A stretch of 63,124 nt of DNA from Poritiphilus flavus (GTDB lineage: Bacteria; Bacteroidota; Bacteroidia; Flavobacteriales; Flavobacteriaceae): assembly GCF_009901585.1 (NCBI RefSeq), contig NZ_WXYO01000011.1, positions 1-63,124 of the forward strand, read 5' to 3'. Numbering within the stretch: position 1 is the stretch's first letter; each line of letters begins with the position of its first letter. Both the position numbers and the translations under genes were made by a program. The notes beneath the pieces are model-generated. The model was not told where the DNA came from. It did not search any database and worked only from the letters and a program-made list of their open reading frames with translations. Below, piece after piece: positions 33,092-42,577 of the stretch.

Positions 33092-33757
33092 TTACTGTAC
33101 CATGGATATGGCAATCCCATCGTAATCCTTTATACCAACCTGCTGTAAAATGGAAGTTGTGACCTGCAGGTTTTCCGAAAGCATTTTATTGTAATTCCTA
33201 ACGCCTATCACTTTTTCGTCCCGGCTGTTTTCATCCAGTACCTGACCCTCACGGATCACATTATCCGCTACAATTAGTGAGCCTTTTCTGGAGTGTTTCA
33301 AGGCCCATTCAAAATAAGCTACATAGTTCGGTTTATCTGCATCCATAAAAAATAAGTCAATCGTTTCATGTCCATTATTACTTAACTCACCTAAAATCTC
33401 CAGGGCATCTCCTGTAATAATGTCAACGGTTTGCTCCAATCCGGCATTACTGATGTTCTTTCGTGCTACTTCGGCAAAGTTCGGGTCGATTTCTATGGAG
33501 GTCAGTTTTCCCTTTCCATCCAGGGCCCGACCTAACCATATGGTGCTATATCCTCCTAAGGTCCCCACCTCTATAATTCTTTGCGCCTTGCACAATTTGG
33601 CCAACAAATAAAGAAACTGGCCCTGATTTGCAGAAACCGAGTGTTCTGGCATACCATTTTCACGTATGGACTCCTCAGTTGATTTTAGAACATCATCTTC
33701 TAAGCGGAACAGATCGGCTAAATAATCATCTACATTTTGGAAAATGGGGTCATTCAT
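33092..33757 (-). CDS. Class I SAM-dependent O-methyltransferase (family 3)
   Basis: A 221-aa SAM methyltransferase similar to caffeoyl-CoA/catechol-type family-3 enzymes. Seen are the SAM-binding motif IEVGTLGGYSTIWLGRAL (about 61-78), LTSIEIDPNFAEVA (about 86-99) and the metal-site aspartates in LFFMDADKPNY and VADNVIREG. The acceptor is not predictable. Single gene with its own spacing (about 80 bp to the VOC gene). Confidence 0.88.
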   Translation of the reverse strand: MNDPIFQNVDDYLADLFRLEDDVLKSTEESIRENGMPEHSVSANQGQFLYLLAKLCKAQRIIEVGTLGGYSTIWLGRALDGKGKLTSIEIDPNFAEVARKNISNAGLEQTVDIITGDALEILGELSNNGHETIDLFFMDADKPNYVAYFEWALKHSRKGSLIVADNVIREGQVLDENSRDEKVIGVRNYNKMLSENLQVTTSILQQVGIKDYDGIAISMVQ

Positions 33758-33839
33758 AGGGTTGGATTAGACTTTGGAGTATAAAGGGTTCATTATACTT
33801 TGAGTTAAATACCTTTTCAGCTTATCGGCAATGGTGTTT

Positions 33840-34235
33840 TTACAATTCCTCCGTAATCGCGATATAGTTGCCGCAGGTATCATTGAGAACAGCGTATTTG
33901 GCTGTGCCCATGGTGGAAGGTTTTACGCTAAACTCCACCCCAAGTTTTGTCAAACGCTCGTATTCAGCGTCCACGCTTTCCACATCAAACTGAGTATAGG
34001 GAATTCCTGCTTCCATCAGGGCGTCCTGAAATACCTTACAAGGCTCAAAATGAAGAGGTGCCGGCTCAAGCAATATTTCCGGCCCCTCCTGGGCTTCTTT
34101 GGATACCAGGGTTAACCATCTGTTTTCGCCTCCCATGGGTTTGTCTTTCTTCTTTAAGAATCCGAGTTTTTCCGTATAAAATTTTAAGGCTTTCTCCTGG
34201 TCCCGTACGGGAATGCTGATAATGTTTACTTTCAT
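33840..34235 (-). CDS. VOC superfamily protein (glyoxalase-like)
   Basis: A 131-aa vicinal-oxygen-chelate protein with SIPVRDQEKALKFYTEKLGF (about 7-26) and a second module FDVESVDAEYERLTKLGV. It ends with VLNDTCGNYIAIT, as in many extradiol dioxygenase/PhnB-like members. It is 31 bp downstream of the AraC gene and co-oriented, forming a typical VOC-AraC stress-response pair. Substrate unknown. Confidence 0.87.
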   Translation of the reverse strand: MKVNIISIPVRDQEKALKFYTEKLGFLKKKDKPMGGENRWLTLVSKEAQEGPEILLEPAPLHFEPCKVFQDALMEAGIPYTQFDVESVDAEYERLTKLGVEFSVKPSTMGTAKYAVLNDTCGNYIAITEEL

Positions 34236-34266
34236 TTTCGAGTTTTTTTATAGGTTTATCCAAAAA

Positions 34267-34671
34267 TCAGGATTCAGGTGGCAAGCCGCTTCTCGAAAGT
34301 TGCTCTTTTTGATATTCGCTTGGAGATTTCCCGGTTTTGGCCTTAAATAAACTGCTAAAGGAACCCAAACTTTCAAAACCCACAGCAAAACAGGTTTCGG
34401 TGACAGACAACCCCTTTTTTAGCTGCTCTTTTGATGCAGCGATCCGCTTGTCTATCAGATACTGTCTTGGCGTTACCCCGTAATGCCTTTTAAACAGCCT
34501 TAACATATGGTATTTGGAAACAAAGCGAACCTGGGACAAAAAATCCAGATTCAGTGCTGCGTCATAATTATTGTCGATATAATTCCGAACCCCAATAACC
34601 ATTTCTATCTGCTCCTGGTTGGAATACATCAGGCTTTTGAGTTTCGCAAGCTCTTTTTCGAAATAGGTCAT
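34267..34671 (-). CDS. AraC-family HTH regulator (short)
   Basis: A 134-aa protein made almost entirely of the double-HTH AraC domain: SKYHMLRLFKRHYGVTPRQYL and FAVGFESLGSFSSLFKAKTGKSPSEY. The sensing domain is missing or very short, so it may act like SoxS/MarA-type regulators, whose activity is set by their abundance. Co-oriented with the VOC gene, which is likely its target or operon partner. Confidence 0.88.
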   Translation of the reverse strand: MTYFEKELAKLKSLMYSNQEQIEMVIGVRNYIDNNYDAALNLDFLSQVRFVSKYHMLRLFKRHYGVTPRQYLIDKRIAASKEQLKKGLSVTETCFAVGFESLGSFSSLFKAKTGKSPSEYQKEQLSRSGLPPES

Positions 34672-34842
34672 ACTTTTTGGTTCTTAGGATACTGTCAACT
34701 GCCACCATTCCTTTTCTCATCGGGTCGTAGTGGTATCTTGCTATTTCGTTTTCTAAGATTTCAATTTAGGAAAATTTTTCATGCTGTGTCCGGGTAGGAC
34801 GAATTATGAGATTTGTAAAAATGCCGTAAGGATTTGATGCCT

Positions 34843-35730
34843 TTATCTGATCAATCGATCAGGCTGGTGTTCAGCCTCACAGTGTTTCCAACGCTTGTGA
34901 GACCACAACCAATATTGTGGAGCACTCAGAATATCTTTCTCCAATTGCCTTGTAAAAGCTTTCGTAATTTCCCCTTTTCTTAAATCTTTATGATTATCTG
35001 ATATAAGGTTAAAAACTACCTTGTAGTGCCCACGTGATACCTTGATGTTTGAGCCTGCTATGATAGGCATGTCTAATTCCCGTGCCATTCTTTCAGCACC
35101 GTAGGCTACAGCGGTTTCCTGGTTTAAGAATTTTGTAAAATGAACTAACTGTGATTTTCTTGGAGACTGATCACTCCCAAAAATCACAGCAATTTGCTGA
35201 TCTTTTAGTGTTTTCATCTTTTGAAGTACCGCATCAATACGCAACATTTGCAATCCGTATTTAGAACGACTACTGGTGATCTTTTCGTTCCAAAACTTGT
35301 TGTTTAGAGGTGAATATAGGGCCATGGGACTATGTCTTATCTGTCCCGGTACAGCCAGTGCAAATAATTCCCAGCTATTGTAATGCCCACCTACCAAAAT
35401 TACATTCTTACCACTATCAAAATATTGATCCAACAATTCGGGATTGACAATTCTCATCCGCTTATTGGAATCTGTTTCGGAAATGGTAAAGTTTTTTATA
35501 CTTTCCACGATCATATCACCCAGATGCCGGTAAAAGGATCTTTCAATTTCAAGTATTTCGGATGCCTTTTTATTGGGAAAAGAACAAGTCAAATTATTTC
35601 TTACTACTGTTCTACGATACCGTAATATCCGATACACAATTAAATACAGCACATCAGAAATGCCATACAAAACGAAAAATGGTAAACGTGAAATTGGCAA
35701 AAGCAATACGTAATAGATAAGTCTGTCCAT
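34843..35730 (-). CDS. Lysophospholipid / lipid A acyltransferase family protein
   Basis: A 295-aa HtrB/MsbB (LpxL)-family acyltransferase. It has an N-terminal membrane anchor (about 5-33) and the H-x4-E catalytic motif in LVGGHYNSWELF (about 115-126), followed by FGSDQSPRKS (about 189-198). It is expected to transfer a fatty acid from acyl-ACP or acyl-CoA to lipid A or another lipid (an aminolipid acyltransferase is also possible in Bacteroidota). Monocistronic. The region 35731-36209 downstream of its promoter side holds no gene: it contains a GTCGAGCGCAGTCGAGA repeat and TCTAA-rich fragments. Confidence 0.88.
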   Translation of the reverse strand: MDRLIYYVLLLPISRLPFFVLYGISDVLYLIVYRILRYRRTVVRNNLTCSFPNKKASEILEIERSFYRHLGDMIVESIKNFTISETDSNKRMRIVNPELLDQYFDSGKNVILVGGHYNSWELFALAVPGQIRHSPMALYSPLNNKFWNEKITSSRSKYGLQMLRIDAVLQKMKTLKDQQIAVIFGSDQSPRKSQLVHFTKFLNQETAVAYGAERMARELDMPIIAGSNIKVSRGHYKVVFNLISDNHKDLRKGEITKAFTRQLEKDILSAPQYWLWSHKRWKHCEAEHQPDRLIR

Positions 35731-36007
35731 GAAATTCCGGCTGGTGGTTTGGTTGTATTAATAATCAGCTATTCTGGCTGCAATTGACCTGTTTCAGATC
35801 TTTTTTGGTTGGATTGCAGTATATGTCTCTTTACTGCAGTTTTTCCGGATCAGTGAAAGATAGGAACTAAGGCAGAGGTATCCTAATGGAATTGATACAG
35901 GCAATATATTCAATTTTTACTTAGCATCTCTATAAGACCTATTTAGGCAGTAAACAGTCCTCCTTCGCCAAGGCTTCGGAGGATTCTATAAGTTGGCAGC
36001 ACTGTCT

Positions 36008-36027
36008 GGTCGAGCGCAGTCGAGACC
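36008..36027. repeat. Dispersed GTCGAGCGCAGTCGAGA element
   Basis: GGTCGA-GCGCAG-TCGAGACC is an imperfect inverted repeat that recurs at 54396-54415 and 54777-54796 in this window. I recall this sequence as a common dispersed repeat of flavobacterial genomes. Nearby, 36030-36165 is a tract of short TCTAA-type repeats ending in the motif shared with 14470-14520. Confidence 0.6.
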
Positions 36028-36209
36028 TATTTAAGAAGTGAATAGTCCACAGTCAATAATAAACAGTTAAATATCCAAAAATCTAACCGTCTGGCAATCT
36101 AACAATCAAATAGTCTAATCCCAGAATTCCTGGTCATCTCTCCAAGACTTACTTGGTAATTTTTTAAATAAGGCTTACAGAATTAGTCTGTGGGAAATAC
36201 TACTTACCA

Positions 36210-36674
36210 TCATTTCTGATCAATCTGAGGAAACTTATCCCTCACTAAATTTAGTTCTATCCCAAATTCAAGATAAGCTTTTAATCCGTCCAATACTGTG
36301 GTAAATCCACCAGTGTTGTTTTTAATGGCTTCAATCAATTCATTTCCGCTTTGATGGAAGCCATAATTCTTGATGACAACATAGGTGGATGCTTTGGATA
36401 GTTCGGAAAAGTCAAAGTCTACCCTGGTTGGCGGATCGTCCCACTCAAAGGTTATTTTTTCGTCCGGAAACAATTCAATCACTTTTACCTGGGCTGAAAC
36501 CCCGTACATTTCCCATTCCCAGGTCACTGTTTGGCCTTGTTCAAGTTTTCCACTGGATTTTGTAAACCAAAACTTTGTAGTAACTGAAGGGTCCACGAAT
36601 GCCTGGAATACTTCCGAAACCGGTTTTCGTACCATCATTTGGCATTCCACCATGGGTTTTTGTGCTTCATCCAT
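36210..36674 (-). CDS. SRPBCC / AHSA1-like protein
   Basis: A 154-aa START-like (Bet v1-fold) protein of the Aha1/SRPBCC group: VRKPVSEVFQAFVDPSVTTKFWF at the N-terminus, a central FEWDDPPTRVDFDFS, and a C-terminal helix FTTVLDGLKAYLEFGI. Family members bind hydrophobic ligands. Stand-alone gene, 64 bp from the start of the intergenic gap before the beta-propeller gene. Confidence 0.83.
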   Translation of the reverse strand: MDEAQKPMVECQMMVRKPVSEVFQAFVDPSVTTKFWFTKSSGKLEQGQTVTWEWEMYGVSAQVKVIELFPDEKITFEWDDPPTRVDFDFSELSKASTYVVIKNYGFHQSGNELIEAIKNNTGGFTTVLDGLKAYLEFGIELNLVRDKFPQIDQK

Positions 36675-36738
36675 AATAATATCTGATTATGAGTACTTCT
36701 CAACCTGTAGCGATTGTGAATTTATACACACAAGATCA

Positions 36739-38604
36739 CTATTCCCCAATCATTCCCTCCACATCATTGATTACCACCATCCCGTCCTGCTCCATGCCCT
36801 GGGTGAATTCCCCTCGCTTTTCCCTGGTCTTGGGATCATAAATCTCAATGGTATTCTTCCTCGGCAAACTCACAAATACCTGCTCATTATCTGCCGTAAT
36901 TCCCAGGGGGGTCGACTCCAAAACTATGTGCCCTTTAAATTCAAAACTTGAAGCATCAAAAATCGAGATCTGCTTGCTAAAGACATTGGCTACCCAAGCC
37001 TCATTATTGATAAAAGCCAGCTTTACCGGGAATTTGCCTTCGGCATCAAAGGTCTTGATCACTTCTAAGGTGCTTGTATTCAGTACAACAATCTTGTTCG
37101 CGCTATTGCACAAAACCCACAACTGCTGCCCGTCCGGCGAAAGTTCCAGGCCCTCTGGGCCTTTAGGTACTGAAATATGGGTAATTGAATCCTTCTCCCT
37201 ATCTATCACCGAAACAGTGTTGGATGCTATATTCGAAACAAAGATCCTGGAGAAGTCCCTGTTTGCCTTTAAAATATGACTTCCCGGCATAGTGGTATAC
37301 TCCCTTAAGACCTCACCACTAGTCCCATCCAACTCTAGTAGCTTAGCCTCGTTCTCGGCCGTGGTCCAGAACACAGAGCCATCTACGTTAGTTAATATCC
37401 CGTGATGCGCTTCGCTCCCGGCAATGGTAAAAGTCTCTGTGCTAAAGTCAGTCAGATCTATTCGTGTAATGGTATTTTGAGGCTCTTCTACCCATTCCAA
37501 TTGAGAGGAACTGATGGCTTCTTCATGCGGTTTGGGGTAGGAGCCGTAGTTGGCCACAAAGGCCAGTTTATTGTCCTTGGACAGGCTCAATTCATGCGGT
37601 CCTATGCCGACCGGAATTCGCCTAATCAGTTGCTGATTTGATAAACTGATCAAAGACAGGTCGTGCGCCGACCTGTTCACCGTCAGCAAATATTTCTTCG
37701 GTACTCTTGCACCAGCCCTGTATTTGGCGACCAGCGGCTTAAAATCCGTGTAGTAGATATGGGTGCTCTCACCTTTGAGGCTGTCGCTACTGCTGTAGTA
37801 GAGTACATCCTCGGCTTCCGGCAGATAGGGGAACAGATCGCTACCTGAGGTGTTTAGCTCCTCCATATGCTGAGGTAGGGTCCAGTTCTCTCCCTGTTTA
37901 AAGCTAATATAAAGATCTCCGTAGCCGGTTATATTCTGGGGTCTTTGTGAGGCTTCAAAAATAAGCAGCTTCCCGGAGCCGTTAATTTCCAGGTTCCATT
38001 CACCGGTAGGGGAGTTGATGGTATTTCCCATATTTACCGGGGCAGACAAGCTATCATTTACCTTTTTGGAAACATAAATATCTCCCTGCCCATATCCCCC
38101 CGGCCGGTCCGATGCAAAGTAAAGATTGCCATCCCCATCGGTACGTGGACCGTATTCCGTACCTGAGGAATTTATAGGATAGGGCAAACGCTCCGGTGCT
38201 TCCCATGCGCCTGCCGCATCCTTTCTAACTCTCCAGATATCCGCAGATACCAGGCTATCCTCCGAAGGCCTGGTGGAGATAAAGTAGAGCGTATTACCGT
38301 CCCGGCTGAGGTGTGGGTCTCCATCGTCGTATTTTCCGGAAAAAGAAGCTACTTCAGGAGCAGACCAGCTACCGTTTTTTCGGGTGGATCTGTAGATGGT
38401 ACTTTTCATATTCCCGGAAGCCCATTTTTGTTCACTTCGGGCAAAATACAGCTCCTCTCCTGAGGGTGAAAATGTGCTGGAATACTCCACTGAAGCCGTT
38501 GAAATGGTGCCCGGCTCAAATTGTTTTATGACCTCACTATCGTTACAGCCCAAGGTAACCGTGAACATTAGCAAGATCAGTAATCCAGAATTTAAAGCTT
38601 TCAT
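36739..38604 (-). CDS. Lipoprotein with two beta-propeller domains (PD40 and YncE-like)
   Basis: A 621-aa protein. The N-terminus MKALNSGLLILLMFTVTLGC ends in a lipobox cysteine at 20. Residues about 25-300 carry TolB/PD40-type blades (FSPSGEELYFARSE, LSRDGNTLYFISTRP, LYFASDRPGGYGQGDIYVS) and residues about 300-621 carry YncE/YVTN-type blades (LTVNRSAHDLSLI, LSPDGQQLWVLCNSANKIVVLNT). Two complete propellers of different families are thus fused. Probably a surface or periplasmic binding protein; the ligand is unknown. Monocistronic. Confidence 0.85.
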   Translation of the reverse strand: MKALNSGLLILLMFTVTLGCNDSEVIKQFEPGTISTASVEYSSTFSPSGEELYFARSEQKWASGNMKSTIYRSTRKNGSWSAPEVASFSGKYDDGDPHLSRDGNTLYFISTRPSEDSLVSADIWRVRKDAAGAWEAPERLPYPINSSGTEYGPRTDGDGNLYFASDRPGGYGQGDIYVSKKVNDSLSAPVNMGNTINSPTGEWNLEINGSGKLLIFEASQRPQNITGYGDLYISFKQGENWTLPQHMEELNTSGSDLFPYLPEAEDVLYYSSSDSLKGESTHIYYTDFKPLVAKYRAGARVPKKYLLTVNRSAHDLSLISLSNQQLIRRIPVGIGPHELSLSKDNKLAFVANYGSYPKPHEEAISSSQLEWVEEPQNTITRIDLTDFSTETFTIAGSEAHHGILTNVDGSVFWTTAENEAKLLELDGTSGEVLREYTTMPGSHILKANRDFSRIFVSNIASNTVSVIDREKDSITHISVPKGPEGLELSPDGQQLWVLCNSANKIVVLNTSTLEVIKTFDAEGKFPVKLAFINNEAWVANVFSKQISIFDASSFEFKGHIVLESTPLGITADNEQVFVSLPRKNTIEIYDPKTREKRGEFTQGMEQDGMVVINDVEGMIGE

Positions 38605-38896
38605 ATCGATACAACCTTAAAACATAAGCGTTGTTCTAAGATAGGAAATCCACAAATCTAAGCCATGAAGCAATTTCGCATAAGACAGTTTTTTTTTGGA
38701 TTTAGGTAGACCTTAATCTCTATACCAGAAAGCTCCTTATTGAAGACCTGCACATCATAAGCAGTCTAATAATCCTTTAAGTCTAATTCTCCAGGATGTC
38801 AAACAATCTAAGAAGTCCAATAATCTAAAAACCTAAAAGTCTAATCTGAAATATCTGACTAAAGTTGATGTGTCCTTCTAATATTCCAATAGTCCC

Positions 38897-40717
38897 CTAC
38901 AACTTCTGCATCTTAGGTAGCATCGCCTCTTTTTTCTCATGAAAGGCTTCCATATCCGATAAAATAGTGTGCAGCAGGCTTATCGCCTGAATAATGTAAG
39001 GGCCTTTGTTGAGCATTACACACTCAGCCTTGAGAGAAGTGGTGGCATCTGTGATCTCCGATCTTGAAGGCAGGCCGGTTTTGGCCAGTTTTTCCAGGAC
39101 CTGGGTAGCCCAAACCACAGGAATATGGGCAGCGCCGCACAGCGCCAGGATCTCTTCCTGTACCCTGCCAATACTGTCCCATCCGGTTTCCACCGCCAGG
39201 TCCCCACGGGCGATCATTACCCCCAAATGCTTTGCCTTCATGGCCTCCAGCAGTATTTCGGTTAAATTGTCAAAAGCCCGGCCGGTCTCTATCTTCAGAA
39301 TAACATTCAGCTTATTCAGGGCCTGGAGTTGCTCCAGTTCCGAGTACAGATCCTGAACGTCTTCAGGTGAATTCACAAAAGAAAAATTCACAATATCCGC
39401 ATGCTGGGCTACAAATTTCAGGTCTTCCCTGTCTTTTGGCGTCAAACCACTTATTCCCAGATCTGTGTTCGGGAAATTTATACCTTTTTCAGCTTTGAGC
39501 CTGGAACCTCTCTCTTTAGCCCTTATGATCTTTACTTCAAAATGGGTATCGGTAGCATTTTCTATAACCCCTTCGATCTTACCGTCGTCAAAAAGGACTT
39601 TCTCACCCGCTTTTACACGCTTAAAAACCCGGGAATGCTGGCAGGCTACCACAGCCGGTTCGGTAACATTCCCGGCTTCGTCCAGCAGCGCTGGTCTACC
39701 CTCAATATCTTCGTTAACAACTCTCAACACGTCTCCTTCTTTGAGAAGGATGGATCTTTCAACAGCGGGAAGCTCACCCACCGGGATATCTTCCAGCTTT
39801 CGATTGGAGCAGCGCAATAGGGTTCCTGTACTTATGTAAGCGGTTTTATAGCAATGGGTAATCACGGCATCGTCTTCCACCTCTACCACAATTAATTTGC
39901 GTTTTTTGTCCCTGCTATCGGTAAACTGAAGTTTATCCCCCATCCGAATTCCATCCAACAGATCTGCGGGTACAGGTAAGAACTGCGGTTCAACAATCCC
40001 GTCTTCTTCTGGTACCAATACAACTCTGGCCGGATTTACCACCCTGCCAAAGTGGTCCTTTTCGGGTGAGAACTTTCGGATCTTTGGCCCGGGGACAATA
40101 CGCCCCGTACGGATCTTGGGGCCGGCAAGATCCATAGCTATCTGTACTTCACGCCCCAGTTCCTCTGCGGTTTCCCGAACGTTATCAATGATCCCTTTCC
40201 AGACTTCAGCGTTGTCGTGAGCACAGTTTACCCTGGCACAATTCATCCCGTTTTGTACCATATTGTACACCAATTGCCTGTCATAAGCCGCTGCGGTCGG
40301 TTGGGTTACCATAATGCGAACCCTGCGGCCCTTAGAACGATTTCCCAGAAGCGATTTCGTGTGGGAATTCAGTAATCTTTTGCCTTTTTTTATGGATAAG
40401 CCGGATTTATGTGGAATTATTCCCTCCTGTTCCAGCAGCTTTGAAAGGATATACCTGGTGTTTACCACACTGGCTTTAATATGTCCCTCTGCATTCGCGA
40501 AACGGGTCAGGCCGATGTTTTTGAGTCGTTTTTGGGTACTTCGGAGATCAAATCTTCTAAAGGCGTTATAGTGTAGCAGGTTCCTTGCACTCTGAGCGTA
40601 CATAGGATCAGTTTCTTCCAGTGACTCCCGGTGTTGGTCCTCTTCCAGGGCCATAGCTTCCAGCGCCCGATCGAGAGTCTCTATTACTTCGTTTATTTTA
40701 TCGACATTTATTTTCAC
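38897..40717 (-). CDS. Atypical pyruvate kinase with N-terminal extension and no C-domain
   Basis: The protein is 606 aa. The catalytic barrel starts near residue 131 (RRVRIMVTQPTAAAYDRQLV) and continues with ARVNCAHDNAE, IAMDLAGPKIRTG, a B-domain insert (about 215-375), VNFSFVNSPEDV, LKIETGRAFDNL (the catalytic lysine/glutamate pair) and GVMIARGDLAVETGW. The protein ends about 45 residues after SEITDATTSLKAECVMLNKGPYI, so the usual allosteric C-terminal domain is absent, while about 130 N-terminal residues are added. Pyruvate formation from phosphoenolpyruvate is expected; the allosteric regulation may differ. Monocistronic. Confidence 0.87.
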   Translation of the reverse strand: MKINVDKINEVIETLDRALEAMALEEDQHRESLEETDPMYAQSARNLLHYNAFRRFDLRSTQKRLKNIGLTRFANAEGHIKASVVNTRYILSKLLEQEGIIPHKSGLSIKKGKRLLNSHTKSLLGNRSKGRRVRIMVTQPTAAAYDRQLVYNMVQNGMNCARVNCAHDNAEVWKGIIDNVRETAEELGREVQIAMDLAGPKIRTGRIVPGPKIRKFSPEKDHFGRVVNPARVVLVPEEDGIVEPQFLPVPADLLDGIRMGDKLQFTDSRDKKRKLIVVEVEDDAVITHCYKTAYISTGTLLRCSNRKLEDIPVGELPAVERSILLKEGDVLRVVNEDIEGRPALLDEAGNVTEPAVVACQHSRVFKRVKAGEKVLFDDGKIEGVIENATDTHFEVKIIRAKERGSRLKAEKGINFPNTDLGISGLTPKDREDLKFVAQHADIVNFSFVNSPEDVQDLYSELEQLQALNKLNVILKIETGRAFDNLTEILLEAMKAKHLGVMIARGDLAVETGWDSIGRVQEEILALCGAAHIPVVWATQVLEKLAKTGLPSRSEITDATTSLKAECVMLNKGPYIIQAISLLHTILSDMEAFHEKKEAMLPKMQKL

Positions 40718-40988
40718 AATACTCCTTTATTATCCAAACTGATCCGCTGTGCTGCCTGGAACTTCCATTTTTTGATCAATATCTAAATACAAACAATGCT
40801 CATAATGAAATTAGAAAAAAACGAATTATCCACAACAAGGATTTTTACTATGCATTAAATTCATTTCCATCATCCATTATTACGAGAAACTCCGGGTAAG
40901 ATAGGTTATAGACGATCAAATAAATGTTTTTGAAACTTAAACAAATTATTGGATTATTATTAACTTTTGGGAAATCACAGAAAAAACC

Positions 40989-41387
40989 ATGAAAAACGCC
41001 CGTGTTTTCGTCTTTAGTCTGACTTTGTACAGTTTTTGCAGTTTGTTTGCCCAGGATATAAAACCCAAAGATCCGGATGCCCGCTTCTTTCATCTGGATA
41101 CCATAAGTTCTGAACTCATATCGAAAGATCAGCGTTGGGTTTCTTTTCTGAAGGGCGAAAATGTATTGACCGGTTTGTATTATTTAAAGGCCGGGGACGA
41201 AGACAAGCAAAGGCCTCACGATACCGATGAGGTGTATTACGTACTAAAGGGCAAAGCCAGTTTTACTGCAGGAGGTAAGGAAACCGAGGTCAGCCAGGGT
41301 AGCGTATTGTTCGTAAAGGCAAATGTGGCGCATCGGTTCACTAATATTGAAGAAGACCTGCAGGTTCTTGTATTTTTTGATCAATAG
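40989..41387 (+). CDS. Secreted cupin-domain protein
   Basis: A 132-aa protein with a signal peptide (MKNARVFVFSLTLYSFCSLFAQ) and a single small cupin: RPHDTDEVYYVLKGKASFTAG and the second half SVLFVKANVAHRFTNI. The first metal-site histidine and glutamate and the last histidine are present, so metal binding is plausible. The function of exported cupins is not known. It is 31 bp upstream of the AraC regulator gene at 41419, with which it may be linked. Confidence 0.82.
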   Translation: MKNARVFVFSLTLYSFCSLFAQDIKPKDPDARFFHLDTISSELISKDQRWVSFLKGENVLTGLYYLKAGDEDKQRPHDTDEVYYVLKGKASFTAGGKETEVSQGSVLFVKANVAHRFTNIEEDLQVLVFFDQ

Positions 41388-41418
41388 CACAGGTCTAAAA
41401 GTCATTTGATTTTGGGTG

Positions 41419-42504
41419 ATGGAACAGGTTTTACAACTCTTTTTCAGCATAGGGATACTTCAGGCACTGTTGCTTGGAGCGGTGTTGTTTTTCTATTCAG
41501 GCAAGGGCAATATGGCTCCCAGACTTATTGCTTTACTATTATTGCTCTTAGTAGCTCTGATGTTCTCCGAATTCCTTGAACTTTTCGGGATCTCGCCGGA
41601 TAATTTTCCGGTACTACAATACGCTATTCTGATCGACCTGATTTTTGGCCCTATATTGTTGTTGGCCGCGCGTTTTTTCCTGAACAGACAGACGGCATTT
41701 GGCAAAAAGGACGGGCTGCATTTACTCCCGGTGTGCATTGGGCTTGTATGGTACTTTACCGGTTTGAGAAATACCAATGCCAGTTTTGGGACCATTCCGG
41801 ACTCTGTGGCCATCCTGGTACTGCTAAAAATTGCCTTTGTAAGCATATATACCATATGGATCCTCAGGGAGATCCGATCTGCTGAAAGTCTAAGGAAAGA
41901 AGGCAGTTCAGATCGAATAAACTTTCTGAAGCATATCGTCTGGCCCTTTGTTGTCATATCCCTTGTAAGCCTATTGGCCTTTTGGGTGAATTACTTCGGA
42001 CTTGAATTTGCCCTGGATTCCGATATGCTGGGAATCATCCTGATAACCATTTTTATTTACCTGCTTTCCTTTAATACCTTGCGAAGGCCTCATGTCCTTA
42101 TTCCTACGGCAAGCCTGCGGGTACTCCCAAAATACTCTAAATCCGGATTGGGGGAGCACAAAAAAGAGCAGCTGCTATTATCGCTTAAGGATTATCTGGA
42201 GTCTGAAAAGCCCTATCTGGATGAAAATATCAGCCTGAGCGAACTTTCCCGAAAGTTTAGCATACCTCCAAACCAACTTTCCCAGGCAATCAACGAAGGA
42301 TTGGGATTGAATTTCTATCAGCTGATCAACCAGTATCGGCTACGGGAGGTTAAACGAAAACTTTCGGACCCTGAGGAAGACCATAAGACCATCCTGGCAC
42401 TGGCTTTTGAGTCCGGCTTTCAAAGCAAAGCTTCTTTCAACCGCATCTTCAAACAGAGTGAAAAGACCACTCCGGCGGAATTCCGCAAAAACAATCGGTC
42501 TTAA
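41419..42504 (+). CDS. AraC-family regulator with N-terminal membrane domain
   Basis: The 361-aa protein starts at the ATG at 41419; an in-frame GTG directly before it is less likely. About seven hydrophobic segments cover residues about 1-220 (LFFSIGILQALLLGAVLFF, LILLALL-type repeats), followed by an AraC DNA-binding domain at the C-terminus (NISLSELSRKFSIPPNQLSQAI, LALAFESGFQSKASFNRIFK). It is a one-component membrane sensor-regulator. It runs just ahead of the S41 peptidase gene, a possible target. Confidence 0.88.
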   Translation: MEQVLQLFFSIGILQALLLGAVLFFYSGKGNMAPRLIALLLLLLVALMFSEFLELFGISPDNFPVLQYAILIDLIFGPILLLAARFFLNRQTAFGKKDGLHLLPVCIGLVWYFTGLRNTNASFGTIPDSVAILVLLKIAFVSIYTIWILREIRSAESLRKEGSSDRINFLKHIVWPFVVISLVSLLAFWVNYFGLEFALDSDMLGIILITIFIYLLSFNTLRRPHVLIPTASLRVLPKYSKSGLGEHKKEQLLLSLKDYLESEKPYLDENISLSELSRKFSIPPNQLSQAINEGLGLNFYQLINQYRLREVKRKLSDPEEDHKTILALAFESGFQSKASFNRIFKQSEKTTPAEFRKNNRS

Positions 42505-42577
42505 CCTTCCCGATGAGACGACCGGCCTAGACTTATTCCGGATTTTAGCTGCATTCAAACAATCAAAAAACACAGTA

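Noticed and set aside
40848-41093. 81-aa frame opposite the cupin promoter and signal peptide
   Set aside because: No signature and it overlaps the well-supported cupin gene start in antisense.
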